Shown: piece after piece, positions 13,948-20,947 of the stretch | Layout of the letters: each line of letters begins with the position of its first letter | Numbering within the stretch: the stretch's first letter is position 1 | Assembly: GCF_030269125.1 (NCBI RefSeq) | Contig: NZ_BSSM01000023.1 | Location: 1-64,000 of the forward strand | DNA: 64,000 bases | Source of the DNA: Streptomyces hygroscopicus subsp. hygroscopicus | GTDB lineage: Bacteria > Actinomycetota > Actinomycetes > Streptomycetales > Streptomycetaceae | Direction: 5' to 3' | Made by a program: the position numbers and the translations under genes | The notes under the pieces: generated by a model | Told to the model about the DNA's origin: nothing | The model's database searches: none | What the model saw: the letters and a program-made list of their open reading frames with translations, nothing else

Positions 13948-14787
13948 GTGTCCCTCGGCAACTCCCCTGAAGACGAGCGTCCCTTCCCAGACGAGTCCCA
14001 GGAAGCCCGAATCCCCGTGGGCCGTGCCCTCCAACAGGCGCGGATCGCGGCCGGGCTCACCGTGGACGACGTCAGCAGCGCCACTCGTGTCCGCCTCGCC
14101 ATCGTGCACGCCATCGAGGCGGACGACTTCGCCCCCTGCGGCGGCGCCGTGTACGCGCGCGGCCACATCCGCACGCTGGCCCGCGCCGTCCACCTCGATC
14201 CCGAACCGCTTGTCGCCCAGTACGACGCCGAGCACGGCGGCCGCCCCGCGCCCACCCCGGCCGCGCCCCTGTTCGAGGCCGAGCGGATCCGGCCCGAGCG
14301 CCGTGGCCCCAACTGGACCGCGGCGATGGTCGCCGCGATCGTCGTCGTGATCGGTTTCGTCGGCTTCACCGCGGTCAAGGGCGGCGACGGCGGGAGCGAC
14401 TCCAAGTCGGTCGCCGAGGGCGCCACGCCCGCCACCGGCAAGGCGGCCTCGCCCACGCCGACCCGGGACAAGCCCGCCGACCCGACCCCCGAGCCCACCG
14501 ACAGCGCCATCGCCGCCGCTCCGCAGGACAAGGTCACCGTCCAGGTCAGCGCGCCCGACGGACGCAGCTGGATCTCGGCCAAGGACCACAACGGGCGGAT
14601 GCTCTTCGACGGCCTGCTGGACAAGGGCCAGTCCAAGACCTTCCAGGACAGCAGCAAGATCAACCTGATCCTCGGTGACGCCGGCGCGATCCAGCTGTAC
14701 GTCAACGGCAAGAAGATCGAGGACAACTTCAGGCCCGGTGCCGTGGAGCGGCTGACGTACACCAAGGGCGACCCCGTCGCGGGCTGA
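13948..14787 (+). CDS. RodZ-like HTH membrane protein
   Basis: 279 aa from GTG 13948 (AAAGG 7 nt upstream); GTG 13921 in frame is the alternative. The N-terminal HTH_25-type domain (about 20-85; GRALQQARIAAGLTVDDVSSATRVR) is followed by one membrane helix (about 122-142, AAMVAAIVVVIGFVGFTA), a Pro/Thr-rich spacer and a C-terminal DUF4115 beta domain (about 190-275). This is the layout of RodZ, the cytoskeleton-linked morphogenesis protein: cytoplasmic HTH, external beta domain. The position after ftsK and before rimO/pgsA is conserved in streptomycetes as far as I recall. The exact role here is inferred. Confidence 0.82.
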   Translation: MSLGNSPEDERPFPDESQEARIPVGRALQQARIAAGLTVDDVSSATRVRLAIVHAIEADDFAPCGGAVYARGHIRTLARAVHLDPEPLVAQYDAEHGGRPAPTPAAPLFEAERIRPERRGPNWTAAMVAAIVVVIGFVGFTAVKGGDGGSDSKSVAEGATPATGKAASPTPTRDKPADPTPEPTDSAIAAAPQDKVTVQVSAPDGRSWISAKDHNGRMLFDGLLDKGQSKTFQDSSKINLILGDAGAIQLYVNGKKIEDNFRPGAVERLTYTKGDPVAG

Positions 14788-14878
14788 CCCGGCCCGCCGC
14801 TCGCCCCCGACGGGGCCGGCCGGGTTGGGCCAACCCCGTCGACATGGGCTGTCGGTGAGACAAAGTACTCTTGAGCCC

Positions 14879-16351
14879 ATGCCTGAACGCCGTACCGTCG
14901 CACTCGTCACTCTCGGCTGCGCCCGTAACGAGGTGGATTCCGAGGAGCTCGCAGGCCGTTTGGAGGCGGACGGCTGGCAGCTCGTCGAGGACGCCGCGGA
15001 CGCAGACGTCGCCGTCGTCAACACCTGTGGCTTTGTCGAGGCCGCCAAGAAGGACTCCGTCGACGCCCTCCTGGAGGCCAACGACCTCAAGGGCCATGGC
15101 AGAACCCAGGCCGTCGTGGCGGTGGGCTGCATGGCCGAGCGGTACGGCAAGGAACTGGCCGAGGCGCTGCCCGAGGCCGACGGCGTGCTCGGCTTCGACG
15201 ACTACACGGACATCTCCGACCGCCTGCAGACCATCCTCTCCGGCGGCATCCACGCCTCGCACACGCCCCGCGACCGCCGCAAGCTGCTGCCGATCAGCCC
15301 GGCCGAGCGCCAGGACTCGGCCGCCTCCGTCGCGCTGCCCGGCCACGGCCCGACCGACCTGCCCGAGGGGGTGGCGCCCGCATCCGGCCCCCGCGCGCCC
15401 CTGCGCCGCCGCCTGGACGGCGCGCCGGTCGCCTCGGTGAAGCTCGCCTCCGGCTGCGACCGCCGGTGCTCCTTCTGCGCCATCCCGTCCTTCCGCGGCT
15501 CCTTCATCTCCCGCCGCCCCAGCGACGTCCTGGGCGAGACGCGCTGGCTGGCCGAGCAGGGCGTGAAGGAGGTCATGCTGGTCTCCGAGAACAACACGTC
15601 GTACGGCAAGGACCTCGGCGACATCCGCCTGCTGGAGTCGCTGCTGCCCGAACTGGCGGGGGTCGACGGCATCGAGCGGGTCCGCGTGAGCTACCTCCAG
15701 CCGGCCGAGATGCGCCCCGGCCTGATCGACGTGCTCACCTCGACGCCCAAGATCGCGCCGTACTTCGACCTCTCCTTCCAGCACTCGGCGCCCGGCGTGC
15801 TGCGCGCCATGCGCCGCTTCGGCGACACCGACCGCTTCCTGGAACTGCTCGACACCATCCGCTCCAAGGCCCCCGAGGCCGGCGTGCGCTCCAACTTCAT
15901 CGTCGGCTTCCCCGGCGAGAGCGAGGCGGACCTCGCCGAACTGGAGCGCTTCCTGACCGGCGCCCGCCTGGACGCCATCGGCGTCTTCGGCTACTCCGAC
16001 GAGGAGGGCACCGAGGCGGCGACCTACGACGGCAAGCTGGACGAGGACGTCGTCGCCGAGCGCCTGGCCCACATCTCCCGGCTCGCCGAGGAACTGGTCT
16101 CGCAGCGCGCCGAGGAGCGCGTCGGCGAGAGCGTGCACGTCCTGGTCGAGTCGGTGGACGACGAGGAGGGCGTGTACGGCCGCGCCGCGCACCAGGCGCC
16201 CGAGACCGACGGCCAGGTGCTGCTCACGAGCGGCGAGGGCCTCGCCGTGGGACGTATGGTCGAGGCGAAGGTGGTCGGTACGGAGGGTGTCGACCTGGTG
16301 GCCGAGCCGCTGACCGGCTCGCTCGCGTGGAGTGAGGAGGCGGGCAGATGA
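14879..16351 (+). CDS. rimO: ribosomal protein S12 methylthiotransferase RimO
   Basis: 490 aa. Radical-SAM methylthiotransferase that modifies the conserved aspartate of ribosomal protein S12. The UPF0004 domain has its three cluster cysteines C14, C50 and C84. The radical-SAM motif CDRRCSFC supplies C193, C197 and C200. A TRAM domain closes the protein (about 420-488). TACTCT (14866-14871) lies only 7 nt before the ATG and no ribosome binding site is present, so the message is probably leaderless. Its stop overlaps the pgsA start (ATGA), giving a coupled rimO-pgsA-cinA operon. Confidence 0.95.
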   Translation: MPERRTVALVTLGCARNEVDSEELAGRLEADGWQLVEDAADADVAVVNTCGFVEAAKKDSVDALLEANDLKGHGRTQAVVAVGCMAERYGKELAEALPEADGVLGFDDYTDISDRLQTILSGGIHASHTPRDRRKLLPISPAERQDSAASVALPGHGPTDLPEGVAPASGPRAPLRRRLDGAPVASVKLASGCDRRCSFCAIPSFRGSFISRRPSDVLGETRWLAEQGVKEVMLVSENNTSYGKDLGDIRLLESLLPELAGVDGIERVRVSYLQPAEMRPGLIDVLTSTPKIAPYFDLSFQHSAPGVLRAMRRFGDTDRFLELLDTIRSKAPEAGVRSNFIVGFPGESEADLAELERFLTGARLDAIGVFGYSDEEGTEAATYDGKLDEDVVAERLAHISRLAEELVSQRAEERVGESVHVLVESVDDEEGVYGRAAHQAPETDGQVLLTSGEGLAVGRMVEAKVVGTEGVDLVAEPLTGSLAWSEEAGR

Positions 16352-17124
16352 CCGGAGTCCCGGCTTCCGCCGCGGGCGGCTCCTCCGGCGCGCAGGGCGC
16401 CCGGGGCGGCGCCGCCGCTGCCGACGGAGTTGCGTCCGAGGTCTCCGGTTCCGCATCCGCATCCGCTCCCGACGCCGGCACGACGGGCGAGGGGAGGTCC
16501 GCGCGCGGCGGCAAGATCACGGCCGCGGCGGTCAACCAGGCGAGCGTATGGAACGTCGCCAACCTGCTGACCATGCTCCGGCTGCTCCTGGTGCCCGGCT
16601 TCGTGGCGCTGATGCTGGCGGGCGGCGGTTACGACCCGGCCTGGCGCTCGCTGGCGTGGGCGGCCTTCGCCATCGCCATGATCACCGACCTGTTCGACGG
16701 TCACCTGGCGCGTACCTACAACCTGGTCACCGACTTCGGCAAGATCGCCGACCCCATCGCCGACAAGGCGATCATGGGCGCGGCGCTGATCTGTCTGTCC
16801 TCCCTCGGTGATCTGCCGTGGTGGGTGACGGCCGTCATCCTCGGCCGGGAACTCGGCATCACCCTGATGCGTTTTCTGGTCATTCGCTACGGCGTGATCC
16901 CGGCCAGCCGCGGCGGCAAGCTGAAGACCCTCACCCAGGGCGTGGCCGTCGGCATGTACGTGCTGGCGCTGACCGGGTGGCTGGCCACGCTGCGGTTCTG
17001 GGTGATGGCCGCGGCGGTCGTCCTGACCGTCGTCACCGGTCTCGACTATGTAAGACAGGCCATTGTGCTGCGCAGGCAGGGAATCGCCGAGCGCGCGGCG
17101 GCGTTGGAGGAGACGGAAGCGTGA
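16348..17124 (+). CDS. pgsA: CDP-diacylglycerol-glycerol-3-phosphate phosphatidyltransferase
   Basis: 258 aa. Forms phosphatidylglycerophosphate, the committed step to phosphatidylglycerol and cardiolipin. The CDP-alcohol phosphotransferase signature is complete (DLFDGHLAR, then G...D...D in DFGKIADPIADK; first Asp about 114). Several membrane helices follow. The first 55 residues are a Ser/Gly/Ala-rich extension absent from typical family members. ATGA overlap with rimO upstream and GTGA overlap with cinA downstream show translational coupling. Confidence 0.93.
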   Translation: MTGVPASAAGGSSGAQGARGGAAAADGVASEVSGSASASAPDAGTTGEGRSARGGKITAAAVNQASVWNVANLLTMLRLLLVPGFVALMLAGGGYDPAWRSLAWAAFAIAMITDLFDGHLARTYNLVTDFGKIADPIADKAIMGAALICLSSLGDLPWWVTAVILGRELGITLMRFLVIRYGVIPASRGGKLKTLTQGVAVGMYVLALTGWLATLRFWVMAAAVVLTVVTGLDYVRQAIVLRRQGIAERAAALEETEA

Positions 17125-17666
17125 GTTCCCCGGCCACCGAACTGGTGCGACTACTGACAGTGAGGGGTGAGACCCTTGCGGTCGCCGAGTCGCTCACGGG
17201 TGGCCTGGTCGCGGCGGAGATCACCGCGGTGCCCGGAGCGTCCAAGGTGTTCCGGGGCTCGGTGACCGCCTACGCCACCGAGCTGAAGCACCGGCTGCTG
17301 GGCGTCGACGCGGCTCTCCTGGAGCGGCGTGGCGCGGTGGACCCGCAGGTCGCGGCCCAGATGGCGGCCGGGGTGCGGAAGGCTCTCGGCGCCGACTGGG
17401 GCATCGCGACCACCGGGGTCGCGGGCCCCGATCCGCAGGACGGCCAGCCCGTCGGCACGGTCTTCGTGGCCGCTGACGGACCGCTGACGGCCCCCGCGTC
17501 CTCCGCCGGTGGCGGAAAAGTGGAGGCCCTGCGGTTGAACGGCAGCCGTGCGGAAATCCGTAGGGAGAGTGTACGGAGCGTACTCGCACTGCTCCTGGGG
17601 CAGATTGCGGGCGAACAGTCTGGGAATGAGCGGGCACAGGATACGGAACGGAACGGGGGGTTTTGA
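17121..17666 (+). CDS. cinA: CinA C-terminal / PncC nicotinamide-nucleotide amidohydrolase
   Basis: 181 aa, a stand-alone CinA C-terminal domain. It hydrolyses NMN to nicotinate mononucleotide in pyridine-nucleotide salvage. Signatures: AESLTGGLVAAEIT, SKVFRGSVTAYATELK and GIATTGVAGPDPQDGQPVGTV. GTG 17121 overlaps the pgsA stop. A Ser/Gly insert (APASSAGGGK) and a hydrophilic C-terminal tail (about 160-181) are unremarkable extensions. In several actinobacteria cinA sits in this same pgsA-cinA-clgR order. Confidence 0.92.
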   Translation: MSSPATELVRLLTVRGETLAVAESLTGGLVAAEITAVPGASKVFRGSVTAYATELKHRLLGVDAALLERRGAVDPQVAAQMAAGVRKALGADWGIATTGVAGPDPQDGQPVGTVFVAADGPLTAPASSAGGGKVEALRLNGSRAEIRRESVRSVLALLLGQIAGEQSGNERAQDTERNGGF

Positions 17667-17775
17667 TGTTTGCAGCCCTGAGTGAACACGACATCGCTCC
17701 CCGCACGGCCGCAGCGCGAGGCGGTACGGTGGGGCGAGAAGGATGCGGCTACGCGGTCCGAGGAGGGAGCCACCG

Positions 17776-18150
17776 ATGATTCTGCTCCGTCGCCTGCTGG
17801 GTGACGTGCTGCGTCGGCAGCGCCAACGCCAGGGCCGTACTCTGCGCGAAGTCTCCTCGTCCGCCCGAGTCTCACTCGGCTATCTCTCCGAGGTGGAGCG
17901 GGGGCAGAAGGAGGCTTCCTCCGAGCTGCTCTCCGCCATCTGCGACGCGCTGGACGTACGGATGTCGGAACTCATGCGAGAGGTGAGCGACGAACTGGCG
18001 CTCGCCGAGCTGGCCCAGTCCGCCGCGGCCACCGAGCCCGTGCCCACGCCGGTCCGTCCGATGCTGGGTTCCGTCTCGGTGACCGGTGTGCCACCGGAAC
18101 GGGTGACCATCAAGGCGCCCGCGAAGGCGGTGGACGTGGTCGCCGCCTGA
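17776..18150 (+). CDS. clgR: ClgR, XRE-family activator of clp and lon genes
   Basis: 124 aa from ATG 17776, with GAGGAGGGA 7 nt upstream; an in-frame ATG at 17743 lacks one. The helix-turn-helix covers about 18-72 (LREVSSSARVSLGYLSEVERGQKEASSELLSAIC), the very conserved ClgR sequence. ClgR activates clpP1clpP2, clpC and lon in Streptomyces and related genes in mycobacteria and corynebacteria. The protein ends VVAA: in S. lividans the two C-terminal alanines expose ClgR to ClpP-dependent degradation, and they are kept here. The order pgsA-cinA-clgR near ftsK matches mycobacteria and supports the name. Confidence 0.92.
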   Translation: MILLRRLLGDVLRRQRQRQGRTLREVSSSARVSLGYLSEVERGQKEASSELLSAICDALDVRMSELMREVSDELALAELAQSAAATEPVPTPVRPMLGSVSVTGVPPERVTIKAPAKAVDVVAA

Positions 18151-18186
18151 GGTACGCGGCGGCACGATCGACAGACATGCGTGAGG

Positions 18187-18231
18187 CCCCGGCCGGGCTC
18201 CTCGGAACGAATCCGAGGAGTGTGGCCGGGG
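18187..18231 (+). terminator. terminator after clgR
   Basis: Outer stem CCCCGGCC/GGCCGGGG (18187-18194, 18224-18231) and inner stem CTCCTCGG/CCGAGGAG (18198-18205, 18213-18220), followed by TTT. Strong bipartite hairpin 37 nt after the clgR stop. Confidence 0.75.
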
Positions 18232-18357
18232 TTTCCGCTGCGTGCCCGTGTTTTACGTCGTCTGCCCGTCGATGCGTCCATTTGCCCGGGTCGGGTGGGG
18301 CGGTCATGGTGGAGGGACGTGACGGCCGCGAGGGCCGCCGGACGCCGGAGGAAGCGG

Positions 18358-18828
18358 ATGTACGTCGTGAAGAGCCCGTTGGCCGACGCGGACCTGAAGA
18401 CCGTGGCCGAGGCGCTGCAGGGCGCCCTCGTCGATCTGGTGGACCTGTCCCTGGTCGCCAAGCAGATCCACTGGAACGTGGTCGGGCCCCGCTTCCGTTC
18501 CGTCCACCTCCAGCTGGACGAGGTCGTCGCCTCCGCCCGCACCCATTCCGACACGGTGGCCGAACGCGCCTCGTCGCTGGGTGTGCCGCCCGACGGCCGC
18601 GCCGCCACGGTGTCCTCCCACAGCGGCATCAAGACCACCGCCTCGGGATGGATCAAGGACGGGGACGCGGTGGGGGCGATGGTGGACGCGCTCGGCTCGG
18701 TCATCACCCGGATGCGGGAGCGCGTACACGCGACCGAGCAGCCGGACCCGGTGTCCCAGGACATCTTCATCCAGATCACCGCCGACCTGGAGAAACATCA
18801 CTGGATGTTCCAGGCGGAGAACGCGTAG
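18358..18828 (+). CDS. dpsB: Dps-family ferritin-like DNA protection protein (DpsB-like)
   Basis: 156 aa from ATG 18358, with GGAGGAA close upstream; a longer in-frame ORF from 18181 runs through the clgR terminator and is rejected. Dps ferroxidase-site residues are present in KQIHWNVVG, then HLQLDEVVASARTHSDTVAER. The protein has short termini, without the long tails of DpsA/DpsC. It oxidises and stores iron and compacts DNA under stress. The position between clgR and nei2/lhr corresponds to dpsB of S. coelicolor, from memory. Confidence 0.88.
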   Translation: MYVVKSPLADADLKTVAEALQGALVDLVDLSLVAKQIHWNVVGPRFRSVHLQLDEVVASARTHSDTVAERASSLGVPPDGRAATVSSHSGIKTTASGWIKDGDAVGAMVDALGSVITRMRERVHATEQPDPVSQDIFIQITADLEKHHWMFQAENA

Positions 18829-18886
18829 CGGCTGCCGGTGCCGCCGGGGCGGGTGGGCGTCCGGCGTCCGGCGGGAGGTGGTGGGC

Positions 18887-19279
18887 ATGACGGGGCGGGC
18901 GGTGCGCCGGGCGGCGGCGCTGGGATGCGGCGCGGTGTGGTGGTGGGCGGTGCTGCGGCTCGCCCTGGGGCAGGGCACGGGCGTACTGGAAGCGGCGGTC
19001 GCGGCCGGCGGGTGGGGGCTGAGTGTGCTGCCGGTGCACTGCGCGCCCAGGGGGAGGGCGGTGGGCATCCTGCTCCCGGGACGTTGGGCGGCGGCGTGGC
19101 GGGGCGGAGAGGCCCACGGGGGGCGGCCACCGCGGCCGTGTGCGGACGGGGCGCGCTCGGGTTCGGGTGAGGCGTGTGCGGACGGAGCGTGTCCTGGCGG
19201 AGTGTGCTCGCAGGAGGCGCGCTCGGGCGGGGCGGGTTCGGGGGGAGTGTGCCCGGACGGGGTGTCCGGCCCGTCGTGA
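18887..19279 (+). CDS. hypothetical protein with hydrophobic N-terminus and Gly/Cys-rich tail
   Basis: 130 aa. GGGAGG precedes ATG 18887 by 8 nt. Residues about 8-45 are hydrophobic (AALGCGAVWWWAVLRLAL, then AAVAAGGWGLSVL), giving one or two membrane segments. Residues about 75-130 are low complexity with repeated CADGA/GGVC units (six Cys). I do not recognise the family. It lies 58 nt after dpsB on the same strand and may be cotranscribed. The tail is built from degenerate DNA repeats, so the coding status of the C-terminal half is less certain than the N-terminal half. Confidence 0.5.
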   Translation: MTGRAVRRAAALGCGAVWWWAVLRLALGQGTGVLEAAVAAGGWGLSVLPVHCAPRGRAVGILLPGRWAAAWRGGEAHGGRPPRPCADGARSGSGEACADGACPGGVCSQEARSGGAGSGGVCPDGVSGPS

Positions 19280-19347
19280 ACGTCGGCCGGTGCCGGGCCG
19301 TCCCTGGGTGAGCCGCCGGTGGTGCCGGACCGTCCTCCGGCGAACCG

Positions 19348-20193
19348 TCAGGTGGGAGTACGACGGTACCGTTCGCGCCAGCGCTGGGGCGCGCCCGGCG
19401 CCGGGGCCGGGCCGGTCTGGCAGGTCGGGCACCAGTAGGTGGGGCGGTCCTGGGAGCCGTCGCCCTGGTCGGCGACGCGGACCGGGGTGCGGCAGCGCAA
19501 ACAGGGGCGCGGGGCGCGGCCGTACACGAACAGGTCGTGCCGGTGCAGGCCCGTGGTCTGGCGGACCGGGCGATCGCGGTTGGACTCCAGCAGCCGGTGG
19601 GCGAGGCCGGGCAGCTTCTCGGCGCGGTCCGCGGGGAGCGCGCCGACGGGCAGCCAGGGGGTGGCGCCGAGCAGGAAGCACAGCTCGCTCTTGTAGACGT
19701 TGCCGATCCCGGCGAGATTGCGCTGGTCCAGAAGGGCCTCGCCGAGGGGGCGGGCGGGGTCCGTGAACAGATTGGCGAGGGCGCGCTCCGGGTCCCAGTC
19801 AGGGCCGAGCAGATCGGGCCCGAGGTGGCCGACCACGCGCTCCTCCTCGGTGCTGCGCAGCAGTTCGAGCACCTGGAGGCGGTAGCCGACGGCTGTGCGG
19901 TCGGCGGTGCCGAGGACGGCGCGGATCTGGTGGCCCGGCCCGCCGCGCCAGCGCTCGTCCGTGCCGTACACCTTCCACGCGCCCTCCATGCGCAGATGCG
20001 TGTGCAGGGTCAGGCCGCCCTCGAACCGGGTGAGCAGGTGTTTGCCGCGAGGGACGGTGCTCAGCACCCGGCGGCCGGTGAGGTCGACCGTGGCGTACTT
20101 CGGCACCCGGAAGTCACTGCGGGTCAGCGCCTTGCCCGCGAGCGCCTCGTGCAGCCGCCGCGCGGCCTGCCAGACCGTGTCACCTTCGGGCAT
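19348..20193 (-). CDS. nei2: Fpg/Nei-family DNA glycosylase (Nei2, endonuclease VIII-like)
   Basis: 281 aa. Base-excision repair glycosylase/AP lyase. The mature N-terminus PEGDTV is the Nei-type start (catalytic Pro2 and Glu3 after Met removal). The H2TH region has DQRNLAGIGNVYKSE, and the zinc finger is CLRC ... CPTC (about 231-262). The C-terminus after the finger (APAPGAPQRW) is a short tail. It is transcribed in the same direction as lhr. In mycobacteria lhr and nei are adjacent too, which fits a shared repair role, but here a 754-bp spacer separates them. Confidence 0.93.
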   Translation of the reverse strand: MPEGDTVWQAARRLHEALAGKALTRSDFRVPKYATVDLTGRRVLSTVPRGKHLLTRFEGGLTLHTHLRMEGAWKVYGTDERWRGGPGHQIRAVLGTADRTAVGYRLQVLELLRSTEEERVVGHLGPDLLGPDWDPERALANLFTDPARPLGEALLDQRNLAGIGNVYKSELCFLLGATPWLPVGALPADRAEKLPGLAHRLLESNRDRPVRQTTGLHRHDLFVYGRAPRPCLRCRTPVRVADQGDGSQDRPTYWCPTCQTGPAPAPGAPQRWRERYRRTPT

Positions 20194-20266
20194 GGGTCAA
20201 GGGTGCCACGGCGGGGGTCGGGCGGGGAGCGCCGAGGGGGGCGGGGGCCGGGGGAGAGGCAGTGGT

Positions 20267-20303
20267 GGGGGAGGGGACGGTGAGGGGGGCGAGAGGGGGC
20301 GGG
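20267..20303 (+). repeat. G-quadruplex-forming motif
   Basis: Runs G5, G4, G6, G5 and G3 separated by loops of 1, 7, 5 and 1 nt meet the G3+N1-7 rule. More G5-G6 runs lie at 20236-20254. They are on the strand that is template for lhr-nei2 transcription. Confidence 0.6.
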
Positions 20304-20680
20304 CGCGAGGTGCGTCGGCGGGGAGGATGCGGAGGAGACCGCGAGGTGGGCCGGGCGGCATGGGGCGTCGGTAGGGGTGGGGGAGCCGCCGGGCGGCGCG
20401 GGGGAGCCGCGGCGGTGCCGGGGGCGGGAGCCGGGAAGGGGGTCCGAGGGAGCGTCCTCGGGGCAGAGGGAGCGTCCTCGGGAGAGATAGGGGTGTTGGG
20501 GGTGCGGGCGGGTGGCGGTGTCGGGGGTGGGAGGAGTGGAGGTTGTCAGGGAGAGGTGGGGATGGTGGGTGCGAGGGACGGTTCCTGGCGTGTGCCGGAT
20601 TGCCGGTGTTTGGGTGGTGGGGCCGCGCTGGGAGGCGGTGTGTAGGAGGTTCCGGGGAGGGACTGGGGACGATCCTTGCC

Positions 20681-20722
20681 GTGTGCCGTGTGCCGTGTGC
20701 CGTGTGCCGTGTGCCGTGTGCC
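20681..20722 (+). repeat. six perfect tandem copies of GTGTGCC
   Basis: A 42-nt array with exact 7-nt period and no mismatch, inside the lhr-nei2 spacer. Such perfect short arrays expand by slippage and are a likely strain-variable locus. Confidence 0.9.
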
Positions 20723-20947
20723 GGTGGTTTCCTGGTCCGGCGCGGCGTCGGGGGAGTTGGCGTGCCGGAGGGGTATGGGGCGCGTCGGGCGTGCGGGACG
20801 GTTCTTGGAGTGTGCCGGTGTTCCGGTGTGCGCGAAGGAGGGTTCTCGGCGGGTGCCGGCGGTCCGGTGTGTGGAAGGCGCGGCGGTGTCGGAGGTGGGT
20901 GCGCCGGCGGTGCCGGTGGGGCCGGAGTCGCCGGGCGCACCGTCGGC

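Larger units (their letters stand above)
20194..20947. other. repeat-rich lhr-nei2 spacer
   Basis: 754 bp with no credible gene. The plus strand is strongly G/purine-rich at 20221-20560 and GT-rich at 20570-20930. It contains a G-quadruplex-type stretch, a 17-nt direct repeat (gagggagcgtcctcggg at 20446-20462 and 20466-20482), a heptamer array, and two copies of an about 42-nt element (20567-20610 and 20788-20829). Long Pro/His/Arg frames on the minus strand are composition artefacts. Confidence 0.7.

Noticed and set aside
20197..20940. Minus-strand 247-aa Pro/His/Arg frame in the lhr-nei2 spacer
   Set aside because: Product is Pro-rich low complexity that tracks the GC/GT repeats; no ribosome site or motif.
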